Below, in pieces: positions 27,106-40,833 of a stretch of DNA of 64,000 bases (position 1 is the stretch's first letter; every line of letters begins with the position of its first letter). The DNA is from Auanema rhodensis (taxonomy: Eukaryota > Nematoda > Chromadorea > Rhabditida > Rhabditidae), in contig OZ059894.1 of assembly GCA_964057225.1 (NCBI GenBank), forward strand, positions 806,001-870,000. The letters are read 5' to 3'. The notes under the pieces are model-generated. The model did no database searches. It had not been told where the DNA came from and saw only the letters and a program-made list of their open reading frames with translations. The translations under genes and the position numbers were made by a program.

Positions 27106-30100
27106 TTGAAAACCGCATCTCTTTATCTTTCACGTGAAGCGAGTTACATACCAAGTGCACATCACGTGTACATTTAATTAGCATGAATTAAAGTTCACGT
27201 AAATTTCAAAGTCATGGTTACCATGAACCAATATCAATAAAAATTTGTTTTTAGACTAATATGGACATGGGGAATCTAATTTTGAAAACCGCATCTCTTT
27301 ATCTTTCACGTGAAGCGAGTTACATACCAAGTGCACATCACGTGTACATTTAATTAGCATAAATTAAAGTTCACGTAAATTTCAAAGTCATGGTTACCAT
27401 GAACCAATATCAATAAAAATTTGTTTTTAGACTAATATGGACATGGGGAATCTAATTTTGAAAACCGCATCTCTTCATCTTTCACGTGAAGCGAGTTACA
27501 TACCAAGTGCACATCACGTGTACATTCAATTAGCATAAATTAAAGTTCACGTAAATTTCAAACTCATGGTTACCATGCACCAATATCAATAAAAATTTGT
27601 TTTTAGACTAATATGGACATGGGGAATCTAATTTTGAAAACCGCATCTCTTTATCTTTCACGTGAAGCGAGTTACATACCAAGTGCACATCACGTGTACA
27701 TTTAATTAGCATAAATTAAAGTTCACGTAAATTTCAAAATCATGGTTACCATGAATTAATATCAATAAAAATTTGTTTTTAGACTAATATGGACATGAGG
27801 ATTCTAATTTTGAAAACCGCATCTCTTTATCTTTCACGTGAAGCGAGTTACATACCAAGTGCACATCACGTGTACATTTAATTAGCATAAATTAAAGTTC
27901 ACGTAAATTTTAAAGTCATGGTTACCATAAACCAATATCAATAAAAATTTGTTTTCAGACCAATATGGACATGAAGAATCTAATTTTGAGAACCGCATCT
28001 CTTTATCTTTTACGTGAAGCGAGTTACATACCAAGTGCACATCACGTGTACATTTAATTAGCATAAATTAAAGTTCACGTAAATTTTAAAGTCATGGTTA
28101 CCATGAACCAATATCAATAAAAATTTGTTTTTCGACTAATATGGACATGGGGAATCTAATTTTGAAAACCGCATCTCTTTATCTTTCACGTGAAGCGAGT
28201 TACATACCAAGTGCACATCACGTGTACATTTAATTAGCATAAATTAAAGTTCACGTAAAATTTAAAGTCATGGTTACCATGAACCAATATCAATAAAAAT
28301 TTGTTTTCAGACTAATATGGACATGGGGAATCTAATTTTGAAAACCGCATCTCTTTATCTTTCACGTGAAGCGAGTTACATACCAAGTGCACATCACGTG
28401 TACATTTAATTAGCATAAATTAAAGTTCACGTAAATTTCAAAGTCATGGTTACCATGCACCAATATCAATAAAAATTTGTTTTTAGACTAATATGGACAT
28501 GGGGAATCTAATTTTGAAAACCGCATCTCTTTATCTTTCACGTGAAGCGAGTTACATACCAAGTGCACATCACGTGTACATTTAATTAGCATAAATTAAA
28601 GTTCACGTAAATTTCAAAGTCATGGTTACCATGAACCAATATCAATAAAAATTTGTTTTTAGACTAATATGGACATGGGGAATCTAATTTTGAAAACCGC
28701 ATCTCTTTATCTTTCACGTGAAGCGAGTTACATACCAAGTGCACATCACGTGTACATTTAATTAGCATGAATTAAAGTTCACGTAAATTTCAAAGTCATG
28801 GTTACCATGAACCAATATCAATAAAAATTTGTTTTTAGACTAATATGGACATGGGGAATCTAATTTTGAAAACCGCATCTCTTTATCTTTCACGTGAAGC
28901 GAGTTACATACCAAGTGCACATCACGTGTACATTTAATTAGCATAAATTAAAGTTCACGTAAATTTCAAAGTCATGGTTACCATGAACCAATATCAATAA
29001 AAATTTGTTTTTAGACTAATATGGACATGGGGAATCTAATTTTGAAAACCGCATCTCTTCATCTTTCACGTGAAGCGAGTTACATACCAAGTGCACATCA
29101 CGTGTACATTCAATTAGCATAAATTAAAGTTCACGTAAATTTCAAACTCATGGTTACCATGCACCAATATCAATAAAAATTTGTTTTTAGACTAATATGG
29201 ACATGGGGAATCTAATTTTGAAAACCGCATCTCTTTATCTTTCACGTGAAGCGAGTTACATACCAAGTGCACATCACGTGTACATTTAATTAGCATAAAT
29301 TAAAGTTCACGTAAATTTCAAAATCATGGTTACCATGAATTAATATCAATAAAAATTTGTTTTTAGACTAATATGGACATGAGGATTCTAATTTTGAAAA
29401 CCGCATCTCTTTATCTTTCACGTGAAGCGAGTTACATACCAAGTGCACATCACGTGTACATTTAATTAGCATAAATTAAAGTTCACGTAAATTTCAAAAT
29501 CATGGTTACCATGAATTAATATCAATAAAAATTTGTTTTTAGACTAATATGGACATGAGGATTCTAATTTTGAAAACCGCATCTCTTTATCTTTCACGTG
29601 AAGCGAGTTACATACCAAGTGCACATCACGTGTACATTTAATTAGCATAAATTAAAGTTCACGTAAATTTTAAAGTCATGGTTACCATAAACCAATATCA
29701 ATAAAAATTTGTTTTCAGACCAATATGGACATGAAGAATCTAATTTTGAGAACCGCATCTCTTTATCTTTTACGTGAAGCGAGTTACATACCAAGTGCAC
29801 ATCACGTGTACATTTAATTAGCATAAATTAAAGTTCACGTAAATTTTAAAGTCATGGTTACCATGAACCAATATCAATAAAAATTTGTTTTTCGACTAAT
29901 ATGGACATGGGGAATCTAATTTTGAAAACCGCATCTCTTTATCTTTCACGTGAAGCGAGTTACATACCAAGTGCACATCACGTGTACATTTAATTAGCAT
30001 AAATTAAAGTTCACGTAAAATTTAAAGTCATGGTTACCATGAACCAATATCAATAAAAATTTGTTTTCAGACTAATATGGACATGGGGAATCTAATTTTG

Positions 30101-31681
30101 AAAACCGCATCTCTTTATCTTTCACGTGAAGCGAGTTACATACCAAGTGCACATCACGTGTACATTTAATTAGCATAAATTAAAGTTCACGTAAATTTCA
30201 AAGTCATGGTTACCATGCACCAATATCAATAAAAATTTGTTTTTAGACTAATATGGACATGGGGAATCTAATTTTGAAAACCGCATCTCTTTATCTTTCA
30301 CGTGAAGCGAGTTACATACCAAGTGCACATCACGTGTACATTTAATTAGCATAAATTAAAGTTCACGTAAATTTCAAAGTCATGGTTACCATGAACCAAT
30401 ATCAATAAAAATTTGTTTTTAGACTAATATGGACATGGGGAATCTAATTTTGAAAACCGCATCTCTTTATCTTTCACGTGAAGCGAGTTACATACCAAGT
30501 GCACATCACGTGTACATTTAATTAGCATGAATTAAAGTTCACGTAAATTTCAAAGTCATGGTTACCATGAACCAATATCAATAAAAATTTGTTTTTAGAC
30601 TAATATGGACATGGGGAATCTAATTTTGAAAACCGCATCTCTTTATCTTTCACGTGAAGCGAGTTACATACCAAGTGCACATCACGTGTACATTTAATTA
30701 GCATAAATTAAAGTTCACGTAAATTTCAAAGTCATGGTTACCATGAACCAATATCAATAAAAATTTGTTTTTAGACTAATATGGACATGGGGAATCTAAT
30801 TTTGAAAACCGCATCTCTTCATCTTTCACGTGAAGCGAGTTACATACCAAGTGCACATCACGTGTACATTCAATTAGCATAAATTAAAGTTCACGTAAAT
30901 TTCAAACTCATGGTTACCATGCACCAATATCAATAAAAATTTGTTTTTAGACTAATATGGACATGGGGAATCTAATTTTGAAAACCGCATCTCTTTATCT
31001 TTCACGTGAAGCGAGTTACATACCAAGTGCACATCACGTGTACATTTAATTAGCATAAATTAAAGTTCACGTAAATTTCAAAATCATGGTTACCATGAAT
31101 TAATATCAATAAAAATTTGTTTTTAGACTAATATGGACATGAGGATTCTAATTTTGAAAACCGCATCTCTTTATCTTTCACGTGAAGCGAGTTACATACC
31201 AAGTGCACATCACGTGTACATTTAATTAGCATAAATTAAAGTTCACGTAAATTTTAAAGTCATGGTTACCATAAACCAATATCAATAAAAATTTGTTTTC
31301 AGACCAATATGGACATGAAGAATCTAATTTTGAGAACCGCATCTCTTTATCTTTTACGTGAAGCGAGTTACATACCAAGTGCACATCACGTGTACATTTA
31401 ATTAGCATAAATTAAAGTTCACGTAAATTTTAAAGTCATGGTTACCATGAACCAATATCAATAAAAATTTGTTTTTCGACTAATATGGACATGGGGAATC
31501 TAATTTTGAAAACCGCATCTCTTTATCTTTCACGTGAAGCGAGTTACATACCAAGTGCACATCACGTGTACATTTAATTAGCATAAATTAAAGTTCACGT
31601 AAAATTTAAAGTCATGGTTACCATGAACCAATATCAATAAAAATTTGTTTTCAGACTAATATGGACATGGGGAATCTAATT
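27106..31681 (+). repeat. Domain D, 26-monomer unit, copy 2 (4,576 bp)
   Basis: Directly abuts copy 1 and repeats its 9, 10 and 7 sub-unit order (27106-28689, 28690-30449, 30450-31681); I noticed no difference at the diagnostic sites. The two units missing from the 7-unit form of copy 1 are present right after copy 2, at 31682 and 31858. Copy 2 therefore ends inside what continues as a complete 9-unit repeat (30450-32033). Confidence 0.93.
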
Positions 31682-34600
31682 TTGAAAACCGCATCTCTTT
31701 ATCTTTCACGTGAAGCGAGTTACATACCAAGTGCACATCACGTGTACATTTAATTAGCATAAATTAAAGTTCACGTAAATTTCAAAGTCATGGTTACCAT
31801 GCACCAATATCAATAAAAATTTGTTTTTAGACTAATATGGACATGGGGAATCTAATTTTGAAAACCGCATCTCTTTATCTTTCACGTGAAGCGAGTTACA
31901 TACCAAGTGCACATCACGTGTACATTTAATTAGCATAAATTAAAGTTCACGTAAATTTCAAAGTCATGGTTACCATGAACCAATATCAATAAAAATTTGT
32001 TTTCAGACTAATATGGACATGGGGAATCTAATTTTGAAAACCGCATCTCTTTATCTTTCACGTGAAGCGAGTTACATACCAAGTGCACATCACGTGTACA
32101 TTTAATTAGCATAAATTAAAGTTCACGTAAATTTCAAAGTCATGGTTACCATGCACCAATATCAATAAAAATTTGTTTTTAGACTAATATGGACATGGGG
32201 AATCTAATTTTGAAAACCGCATCTCTTTATCTTTCACGTGAAGCGAGTTACATACCAAGTGCACATCACGTGTACATTTAATTAGCATAAATTAAAGTTC
32301 ACGTAAATTTCAAAGTCATGGTTACCATGAACCAATATCAATAAAAATTTGTTTTTAGACTAATATGGACATGGGGAATCTAATTTTGAAAACCGCATCT
32401 CTTTATCTTTCACGTGAAGCGAGTTACATACCAAGTGCACATCACGTGTACATTTAATTAGCATAAATTAAAGTTCACGTAAATTTCAAACTCATGGTTA
32501 CCATGCACCAATATCAAAAAAAATTTGTTTTTAGACTAATATGGACATGGGGAATCTAATTTTGAAAACCGCATCTCTTTATCTTTCACGTGAAGCGAGT
32601 TACATACCAAGTGCACATCACGTGTACATTTAATTAGCATAAATTAAAGTTCACGTAATTTTCAAAGACATGGTTACCATGAACCAATATCAATAAAAAT
32701 TTGTTTTTAGACTAATATGGACATGGGGAATCTAATTTTGAAAACCGCATCTCTTTATCTTTCACGTGAAGCGAGTTACATACCAAGTGCACATCACGTG
32801 TACATTTAATTAGCATAAATTAAAGTTCACGTAAATTTCAAAATCATGGTTACCATGAATTAATATCAATAAAAATTTGTTTTTAGACTAATATGGACAT
32901 GAGGATTCTAATTTTGAAAACCGCATCTCTTTATCTTTCACGTGAAGCGAGTTACATACCAAGTGCACATCACGTGTACATTTAATTAGAATAAATTAAA
33001 GTTCACGTAAATTTCAAACTCATGGTTACCATGCACCAATATCAATAAAAATTTGTTTTTAGACTAATATGGACATGGGGAATCTAATTTTGGAAACCGC
33101 ATCTCTTTATCTTTCACGTGAAGCGAGTTACATACCAAGTGCACATCACGTGTACATTTAATTAGCATAAATTAAAGTTCACGTAATTTTCAAAGACATG
33201 GTTACCATGAACCAATATCAATAAAAATTTGTTTTTAGACTAATATGGACATGGGGAATCTAATTTTGAAAACCGCATCTCTTTATCTTTCACGTGAAGC
33301 GAGTTACATACCAAGTGCACATCACGTGTACATTTAATTAGCATAAATTAAAGTTCACGTAAATTTCAAAATCATGGTTACCATGAATTAATATCAATAA
33401 AAATTTGTTTTCAGACTAATATGGACATGAGGATTCTAATTTTGAAAACCGCATCTCTTTATCTTTCACGTGAAGCGAGTTACATACCAAGTGCACATCA
33501 CGTGTACATTTAATTAGCATAAATTAAAGTTCACGTAAATTTCAAAGTCATGGTTACCATGAACCAATATCAATAAAAATTTGTTTTTCGACTAATATGG
33601 ACATGGGGAATCTAATTTTGAAAACCGCATCTCTTTATCTTTCACGTGAAGCGAGTTACATACCAAGTGCACATCACGTGTACATTTAATTAGCATAAAT
33701 TAAAGTTCACGTAAATTTTAAAGTCATGGTTACCATAAACCAACATCAATAAAAATTTGTTTTCAGACTAATATGGACATGGGGAATCTAATTTTGAAAA
33801 CCGCATCTCTTTATCTTTCACGTGAAGCGAGTTACATACCAAGTGCACATCACGTGTACATTTAATTAGCATAAATTAAAGTTCACGTAAATTTTAAAGT
33901 CATGGTTACCATGAACCAATATCAATAAAAATTTGTTTTTCGACTAATATGGACATGGGGAATCTAATTTTGAAAACCGCATCTCTTTATCTTTCACGTG
34001 AAGCGAGTTACATACCAAGTGCACATCACGTGTACATTTAATTAGCATAAATTAAAGTTCACGTAAAATTTAAAGTCATGGTTACCATGAACCAATATCA
34101 ATAAAAATTTGTTTTCAGACTAATATGGACATGGGGAATCTAATTTTGAAAACCGCATCTCTTTATCTTTCACGTGAAGCGAGTTACATACCAAGTGCAC
34201 ATCACGTGTACATTTAATTAGCATAAATTAAAGTTCACGTAAATTTCAAAGTCATGGTTACCATGAACCAATATCAATAAAAATTTGTTTTTAGACTAAT
34301 ATGGACATGGGGAATCTAATTTTGAAAACCGCATCTCTTTATCTTTCACGTGAAGCGAGTTACATACCAAGTGCACATCACGTGTACATTTAATTAGCAT
34401 AAATTAAAGTTCACGTAAATTTCAAACTCATGGTTACCATGCACCAATATCAATAAAAATTTGTTTTTAGACTAATATGGACATGGGGAATCTAATTTTG
34501 AAAACCGCATCTCTTTATCTTTCACGTGAAGCGAGTTACATACCAAGTGCACATCACGTGTACATTTAATTAGCATAAATTAAAGTTCACGTAAATTTCA

Positions 34601-36081
34601 AAGTCATGGTTACCATGCACCAATATCAATAAAAATTTGTTTTTAGACTAATATGGACATGGGAAATCTAATTTTGGAAACCGCATCTCTTTATCTTTCA
34701 CGTGAAGCGAGTTACATACCAAGTGCACATCACGTGTACATTTAATTAGCATAAATTAAAGTTCACGTAATTTTCAAAGACATGGTTACCATGAACCAAT
34801 ATCAATAAAAATTTGTTTTTAGACTAATATGGACATGGGGAATCTAATTTTGAAAACCGCATCTCTTTATCTTTCACGTGAAGCGAGTTACATACCAAGT
34901 GCACATCACGTGTACATTTAATTAGCATAAATTAAAGTTCACGTAAATTTCAAAATCATGGTTACCATGAATTAATATCAATAAAAATTTGTTTTTAGAC
35001 TAATATGGACATGAGGATCCTAATTTTGAAAACCGCATCTCTTTATCTTTCACGTGAAGCGAGTTACATACCAAGTGCACATCACGTGTACATTTAATTA
35101 GCATAAATTAAAGTTCACATAAATTTCAAAGTCATGGTTACCATGAACCAATATCAATAAAAATTTGTTTTTAGACTAATATGGACATGGGGAATCTAAT
35201 TTTGAAAACCGCATCTCTTTATCTTTCACGTGAAGCGAGTTACATACCAAGTGCACATCACGTGTACATTTAATTAGCATAAATTAAAGTTCACGTAAAT
35301 TTCAAAGTCATGGTTACCATAAACCAATATCAATAAAAATTTGTTTTTCGACTAATATGGACATGGGGAATCTAATTTTGAAAACCGCATCTCTTTATCT
35401 TTCACGTGAAGCGAGAGACATACCAAGTGCACATCACGTGTACATTTAATTAGCATAAATTAAAGTTCACGTAAATTTTAAAGTCATGGTTACCATAAAC
35501 CAATATCAATAAAAATTTGTTTTCAGACTAATATGGACATGGGGAATCTAATTTTGAAAACCGCATCTCTTTATCTTTCACGTGAAGCGAGTTACATACC
35601 AAGTGCACATCACGTGTACATTTAATTAGCATAAATTAAAGTTCACGTAAATTTTAAAGTCATGGTTACCATGAACCAATATCAATAAAAATTTGTTTTT
35701 CGACTAATATGGACATGGGGAATCTAATTTTGAAAACCGCATCTCTTTATCTTTCACGTGAAGCGAGTTACATACCAAGTGCACATCACGTGTACATTTA
35801 ATTAGCATAAATTAAAGTTCACGTAAATTTTAAAGTCATGGTTACCATGAACCAATATCAATAAAAATTTGTTTTTCGACTAATATGGACATGGGGAATC
35901 TAATTTTGAAAACCGCATCTCTTTATCTTTCACGTGAAGCGAGAGACATACCAAGTGCACATCACGTGTACATTTAATTAGCATAAATTAAAGTTCACGT
36001 AAATTTTAAAGTCATGGTTACCATAAACCAATATCAATAAAAATTTGTTTTCAGACTAATATGGACATGGGGAATCTAATT
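31682..36081 (+). repeat. Domain E, mixed monomers (25 units)
   Basis: After completing the last 9-unit repeat, the order becomes loose. A 9-unit spacing remains between the A4G/A98T/T107A units at 33090 and 34674. New variants appear: GGATCC from T170C (34850), G94A (35026) and a paired T39A/T40G change (gagagac) at 35378 and 35906. The unit at 32386 has T133A, giving a run of eight A. These variants recur in order at 51746-54209. Confidence 0.82.
35015..35020. other. GGATCC marker site in the gaggatcc monomer type
   Basis: T170C in a unit that already has G165A and A169T creates GGATCC here and at 39767-39772, 42055-42060 and 53671-53676. Spacings are whole numbers of units (27, 13 and 66). 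I noticed no other GGATCC in the window. The site marks one monomer lineage across domains E, F and G2. Confidence 0.85.
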
Positions 36082-38545
36082 TTGAAAACCGCATCTCTTT
36101 ATCTTTCACGTGAAGCGAGTTACATACCAAGTGCACATCACGTGTACATTTAATTAGCATAAATTAAAGTTCACGTAAAATTTAAAGTCATGGTTACCAT
36201 GAACCAATATCAATAAAAATTTGTTTTCAGACTAATATGGACATGGGGAATCTAATTTTGAAAACCGCATCTCTTTATCTTTCACGTGAAGCGAGTTACA
36301 TACCAAGTGCACATCACGTGTACATTTAATTAGCATAAATTAAAGTTCACGTAAATATCAAAGTCATGGTTACCATGCACCAATATCAATAAAAATTTGT
36401 TTTTAGACTAATATGGACATGGGGAATCTAATTTTGAAAACCGCATCTCTTTATCTTTCACGTGAAGCGAGTTACATACCAAGTGCACATCACGTGTACA
36501 TTTAATTAGCATAAATTAAAGTTCACGTAAATTTCAAAGTCATGGTTACCATGAACCAATATCAATAATAATTGGTTTTTAGACTAATATGGACATGGGG
36601 AATCTAATTTTGAAAACCGCATCTCTTTATCTTTCACGTGAAGCGAGTTACATACCAAGTGCACATCACGTGTACATTTAATTAGCATAAATTAAAGTTC
36701 ACGTAAATTTCAAAATCATGGTTACCATGAATTAATATCAATAAAAATTTGTTTTTAGACTAATATGGACATGAGGATTCTAATTTTGAAAACCGCATCT
36801 CTTTATCTTTCACGTGAAGCGAGTTACATACCAAGTGCACATCACGTGTACATTTAATTAGCATAAATTAAAGTTCACGTAAATTTCAAAGTCATGGTTA
36901 CCATGAACCAAAATCAATAAAAATTTTTTTTTCGACTAATATGGACATGGGGAATCTAATTTTGAAAACCGCATCTCTTTATCTTTCACGTGAAGCGAGT
37001 TACATACCAAGTGCACATCACGTGTACATATAATTAGCATAAATTAAAGTTCACGTAAATTTTAAAGTCATGGTTACCATGAACCAATATCAATAAAAAT
37101 TTGTTTTCAGACTAATATGGACATGGGGAATCTAATTTTGAAAACCGCATCTCTTTATCTTTCACGTGAAGCGAGTTACATACCAAGTGCACATCACGTG
37201 TACATTTAATTAGCATAAATTAAAGTTCACGTAAATATCAAAGTCATGGTTACCATGCACCAATATCAATAAAAATTTGTTTTTAGACTAATATGGACAT
37301 GGGGAATCTAATTTTGAAAACCGCATCTCTTTATCTTTCACGTGAAGCGAGTTACATACCAAGTGCACATCACGTGTACATTTAATTAGCATAAATTAAA
37401 GTTCACGTAAATTTCAAAGTCATGGTTACCATGAACCAATATCAATAATAATTGGTTTTTAGACTAATATGGACATGGGGAATCTAATTTTGAAAACCGC
37501 ATCTCTTTATCTTTCACGTGAAGCGAGTTACATACCAAGTGCACATCACGTGTACATTTAATTAGCATAAATTAAAGTTCACGTAAATTTCAAAATCATG
37601 GTTACCATGAATTAATATCAATAAAAATTTGTTTTTAGACTAATATGGACATGAGGATTCTAATTTTGAAAACCGCATCTCTTTATCTTTCACGTGAAGC
37701 GAGTTACATACCAAGTGCACATCACGTGTACATTTAATTAGCATAAATTAAAGTTCACGTAAATTTCAAAGTCATGGTTACCATGAACCAATATCAATAA
37801 AAATTTTTTTTTCGACTAATATGGACATGGGGAATCTAATTTTGAAAACCGCATCTCTTTATCTTTCACGTGAAGCGAGTTACATACCAAGTGCACATCA
37901 CGTGTACATATAATTAGCATAAATTAAAGTTCACGTAAATTTTAAAGTCATGGTTACCATGAACCAATATCAATAAAAATTTGTTTTCAGACTAATATGG
38001 ACATGGGGAATCTAATTTTGAAAACCGCATCTCTTTATCTTTCACGTGAAGCGAGTTACATACCAAGTGCACATCACGTGTACATTTATATAGCATAAAT
38101 TAAAGTTCACGTAAATTTTAAAGTCATGGTTACCATGAACCAATATCAATAAAAATTTGTTTTCAGACTAATATGGAGATGGGGAATCTAATTTTGAAAA
38201 CCGCATCTCTTTATCTTTCACGTGAAGCGAGTTACATACCAAGTGCACATCACGTGTACATTTAATTAGCATAAATTAAAGTTCACGTAAATTTCAAAGT
38301 CATGGTTACCATGAACCAATATCAATAAAAATTTGTTTTTAGACTAATATGGACATGGGGAATCTAATTTTGAAAACCGCATCTCTTTATCTTTCACGTG
38401 AAGCGAGTTACATACCAAGTGCACATCACGTGTACATTTAATTAGCATAAATTAAAGTTCACGTAAATTTCAAAGTCATGGTTACCATGAACCAATATCA
38501 ATAAAAATTTGTTTTTAGACTAATATGGACATGGGAAATCTAATG
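36082..38545 (+). repeat. Domain E/F, 14 monomers with a 5-monomer duplication
   Basis: The five units at 36258-37137 (T100A; A136T/T141G; G106A/aatt/gaggatt; T-rich A148C; T69A/C102T/T147C) are repeated at 37138-38017, 880 bp each. The first copy has a private T127A (caaaatc) in the unit at 36786. Units with A72T/T73A plus C161G (38018) and G167A (38370) lead into the HOR of domain F. Confidence 0.88.
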
Positions 38546-40833
38546 TTGAAAACCGCATCTCTTTATCTTTCACGTGAAGCGAGTTACATACCAAGTGCAC
38601 ATCACGTGTACATTTAATTAGCATAAATTAAAGTTCACGTAAATTTCAAAGTCATGGTTACCATGCACCAATATCAATAAAAATTTGTTTTTAGACCAAT
38701 ATGGACATGGGGAATCTAATTTTGAAAACCGCATCTCTTTATCTTTCACGTGAAGCGAGTTACATACCAAGTGCACATCACGTGTACATTTAATTAGCAT
38801 AAATTAAAGTTCACGTAAATTTCAAAGTCATGGTTACCATGCACCAATATCAATAAAAATTTGTTTTTAGACTAATATGGACATGGGGAATCTAATTTTG
38901 AAAACCGCATCTCTTTATCTTTCACGTGAAGCGAGTTACATACCAAGTGCACATCACGTGTACATTTATTTAGCATAAATTAAAGTTCACGTAAATTTCA
39001 AAATCATGGTTACCATGAATTAATATCAATAAAAATTTGTTTTTAGACTAATATGGACATGGGGAATCTAATTTTGAAAACCGCATCTCTTTATCTTTCA
39101 CGTGAAGCGAGTTACATACCAAGTGCACATCACGTGTACATTTAATTAGCATAAATTAAAGTTCACGTAAAATTTAAAGTCATGGTTACCATGAACCAAT
39201 ATCAATAAAAATTTGTTTTCAGACTAATATGGACATGGGGAATCTAATTTTGAAAACCGCATCTCTTTATCTTTCACGTGAAGCGAGTTACATACCAAGT
39301 GCACATCACGTGTACATTTAATTAGCATAAATTAAAGTTCACGTAAATATCAAAGTCATGGTTACCATGCACCAATATCAATAAAAATTTGTTTTTAGAC
39401 TAATATGGACATGGGGAATCTAATTTTGAAAACCGCATCTCTTTATCTTTCACGTGAAGCGAGTTACATACCAAGTGCACATCACGTGTACATTTAATTA
39501 GCATAAATTAAAGTTCACGTAATTTTCAAAGACATGGTTACCATGAACCAATATCAATAAAAATTTGTTTTTAGACTAATATGGACATGGGGAATCTAAT
39601 TTTGAAAACCGCATCTCTTTATCTTTCACGTGAAGCGAGTTACATACCAAGTGCACATCACGTGTACATTTAATTAGCATAAATTAAAGTTCACGTAAAT
39701 TTCAAAATCATGGTTACCATGAATTAATATCAATAAAAATTTGTTTTTAGACTAATATGGACATGAGGATCCTAATTTTGAAAACCGCATCTCTTTATCT
39801 TTCACGTGAAGCGAGTTACATACCAAGTGCACATCACGTGTACATTTAATTAGCATAAATTAAAGTTCACATAAATTTCAAAGTCATGGTTACCATGAAC
39901 CAATATCAATAAAAATTTGTTTTTAGACTAATATGGACATGGGGAATCTAATTTTGAAAACCGCATCTCTTTATCTTTCACGTGAAGCGAGTTACATACC
40001 AAGTGCACATCACGTGTACATTTAATTAGCATAAATTAAAGTTCACGTAAATTTCAAAGTCATGGTTACCATAAACCAATATCAATAAAAATTTGTTTTT
40101 CGACTAATATGGACATGGGGAATCTAATTTTGAAAACCGCATCTCTTTATCTTTCACGTGAAGCGAGTTACATACCAAGTGCACATCACGTGTACATTTA
40201 ATTAGCATAAATTAAAGTTCACGTAAATTTTAAAGTCATGGTTACCATGAACCAATATCAATAAAAATTTGTTTTCAGACTAATATGGACATGGGGAATC
40301 TAATTTTGAAAACCGCATCTCTTTATCTTTCACGTGAAGCGAGTTACATACCAAGTGCACATCACGTGTACATTTATATAGCATAAATTAAAGTTCACGT
40401 AAATTTTAAAGTCATGGTTACCATGAACCAATATCAATAAAAATTTGTTTTCAGACTAATATGGAGATGGGGAATCTAATTTTGAAAACCGCATCTCTTT
40501 ATCTTTCACGTGAAGCGAGTTACATACCAAGTGCACATCACGTGTACATTTAATTAGCATAAATTAAAGTTCACGTAAATTTCAAAGTCATGGTTACCAT
40601 GAACCAATATCAATAAAAATTTGTTTTTAGACTAATATGGACATGGGGAATCTAATTTTGAAAACCGCATCTCTTTATCTTTCACGTGAAGCGAGTTACA
40701 TACCAAGTGCACATCACGTGTACATTTAATTAGCATAAATTAAAGTTCACGTAAATTTCAAAGTCATGGTTACCATGAACCAATATCAATAAAAATTTGT
40801 TTTTAGACTAATATGGACATGGGAAATCTAATG
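38546..40833 (+). repeat. Domain F, HOR copy 1 (13 monomers, 2,288 bp)
   Basis: Starts with the T176G/T152C unit (taatgttg, agaccaat). The order continues with a C121 unit, A72T, T99A, T100A, A98T/T107A, gaggatcc, G94A, G120A/A148C, C102T/T147C, A72T/T73A/C161G, a consensus-like unit and a G167A unit. Its middle (39426-40129) matches the type found at 34674-35377. Confidence 0.9.
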
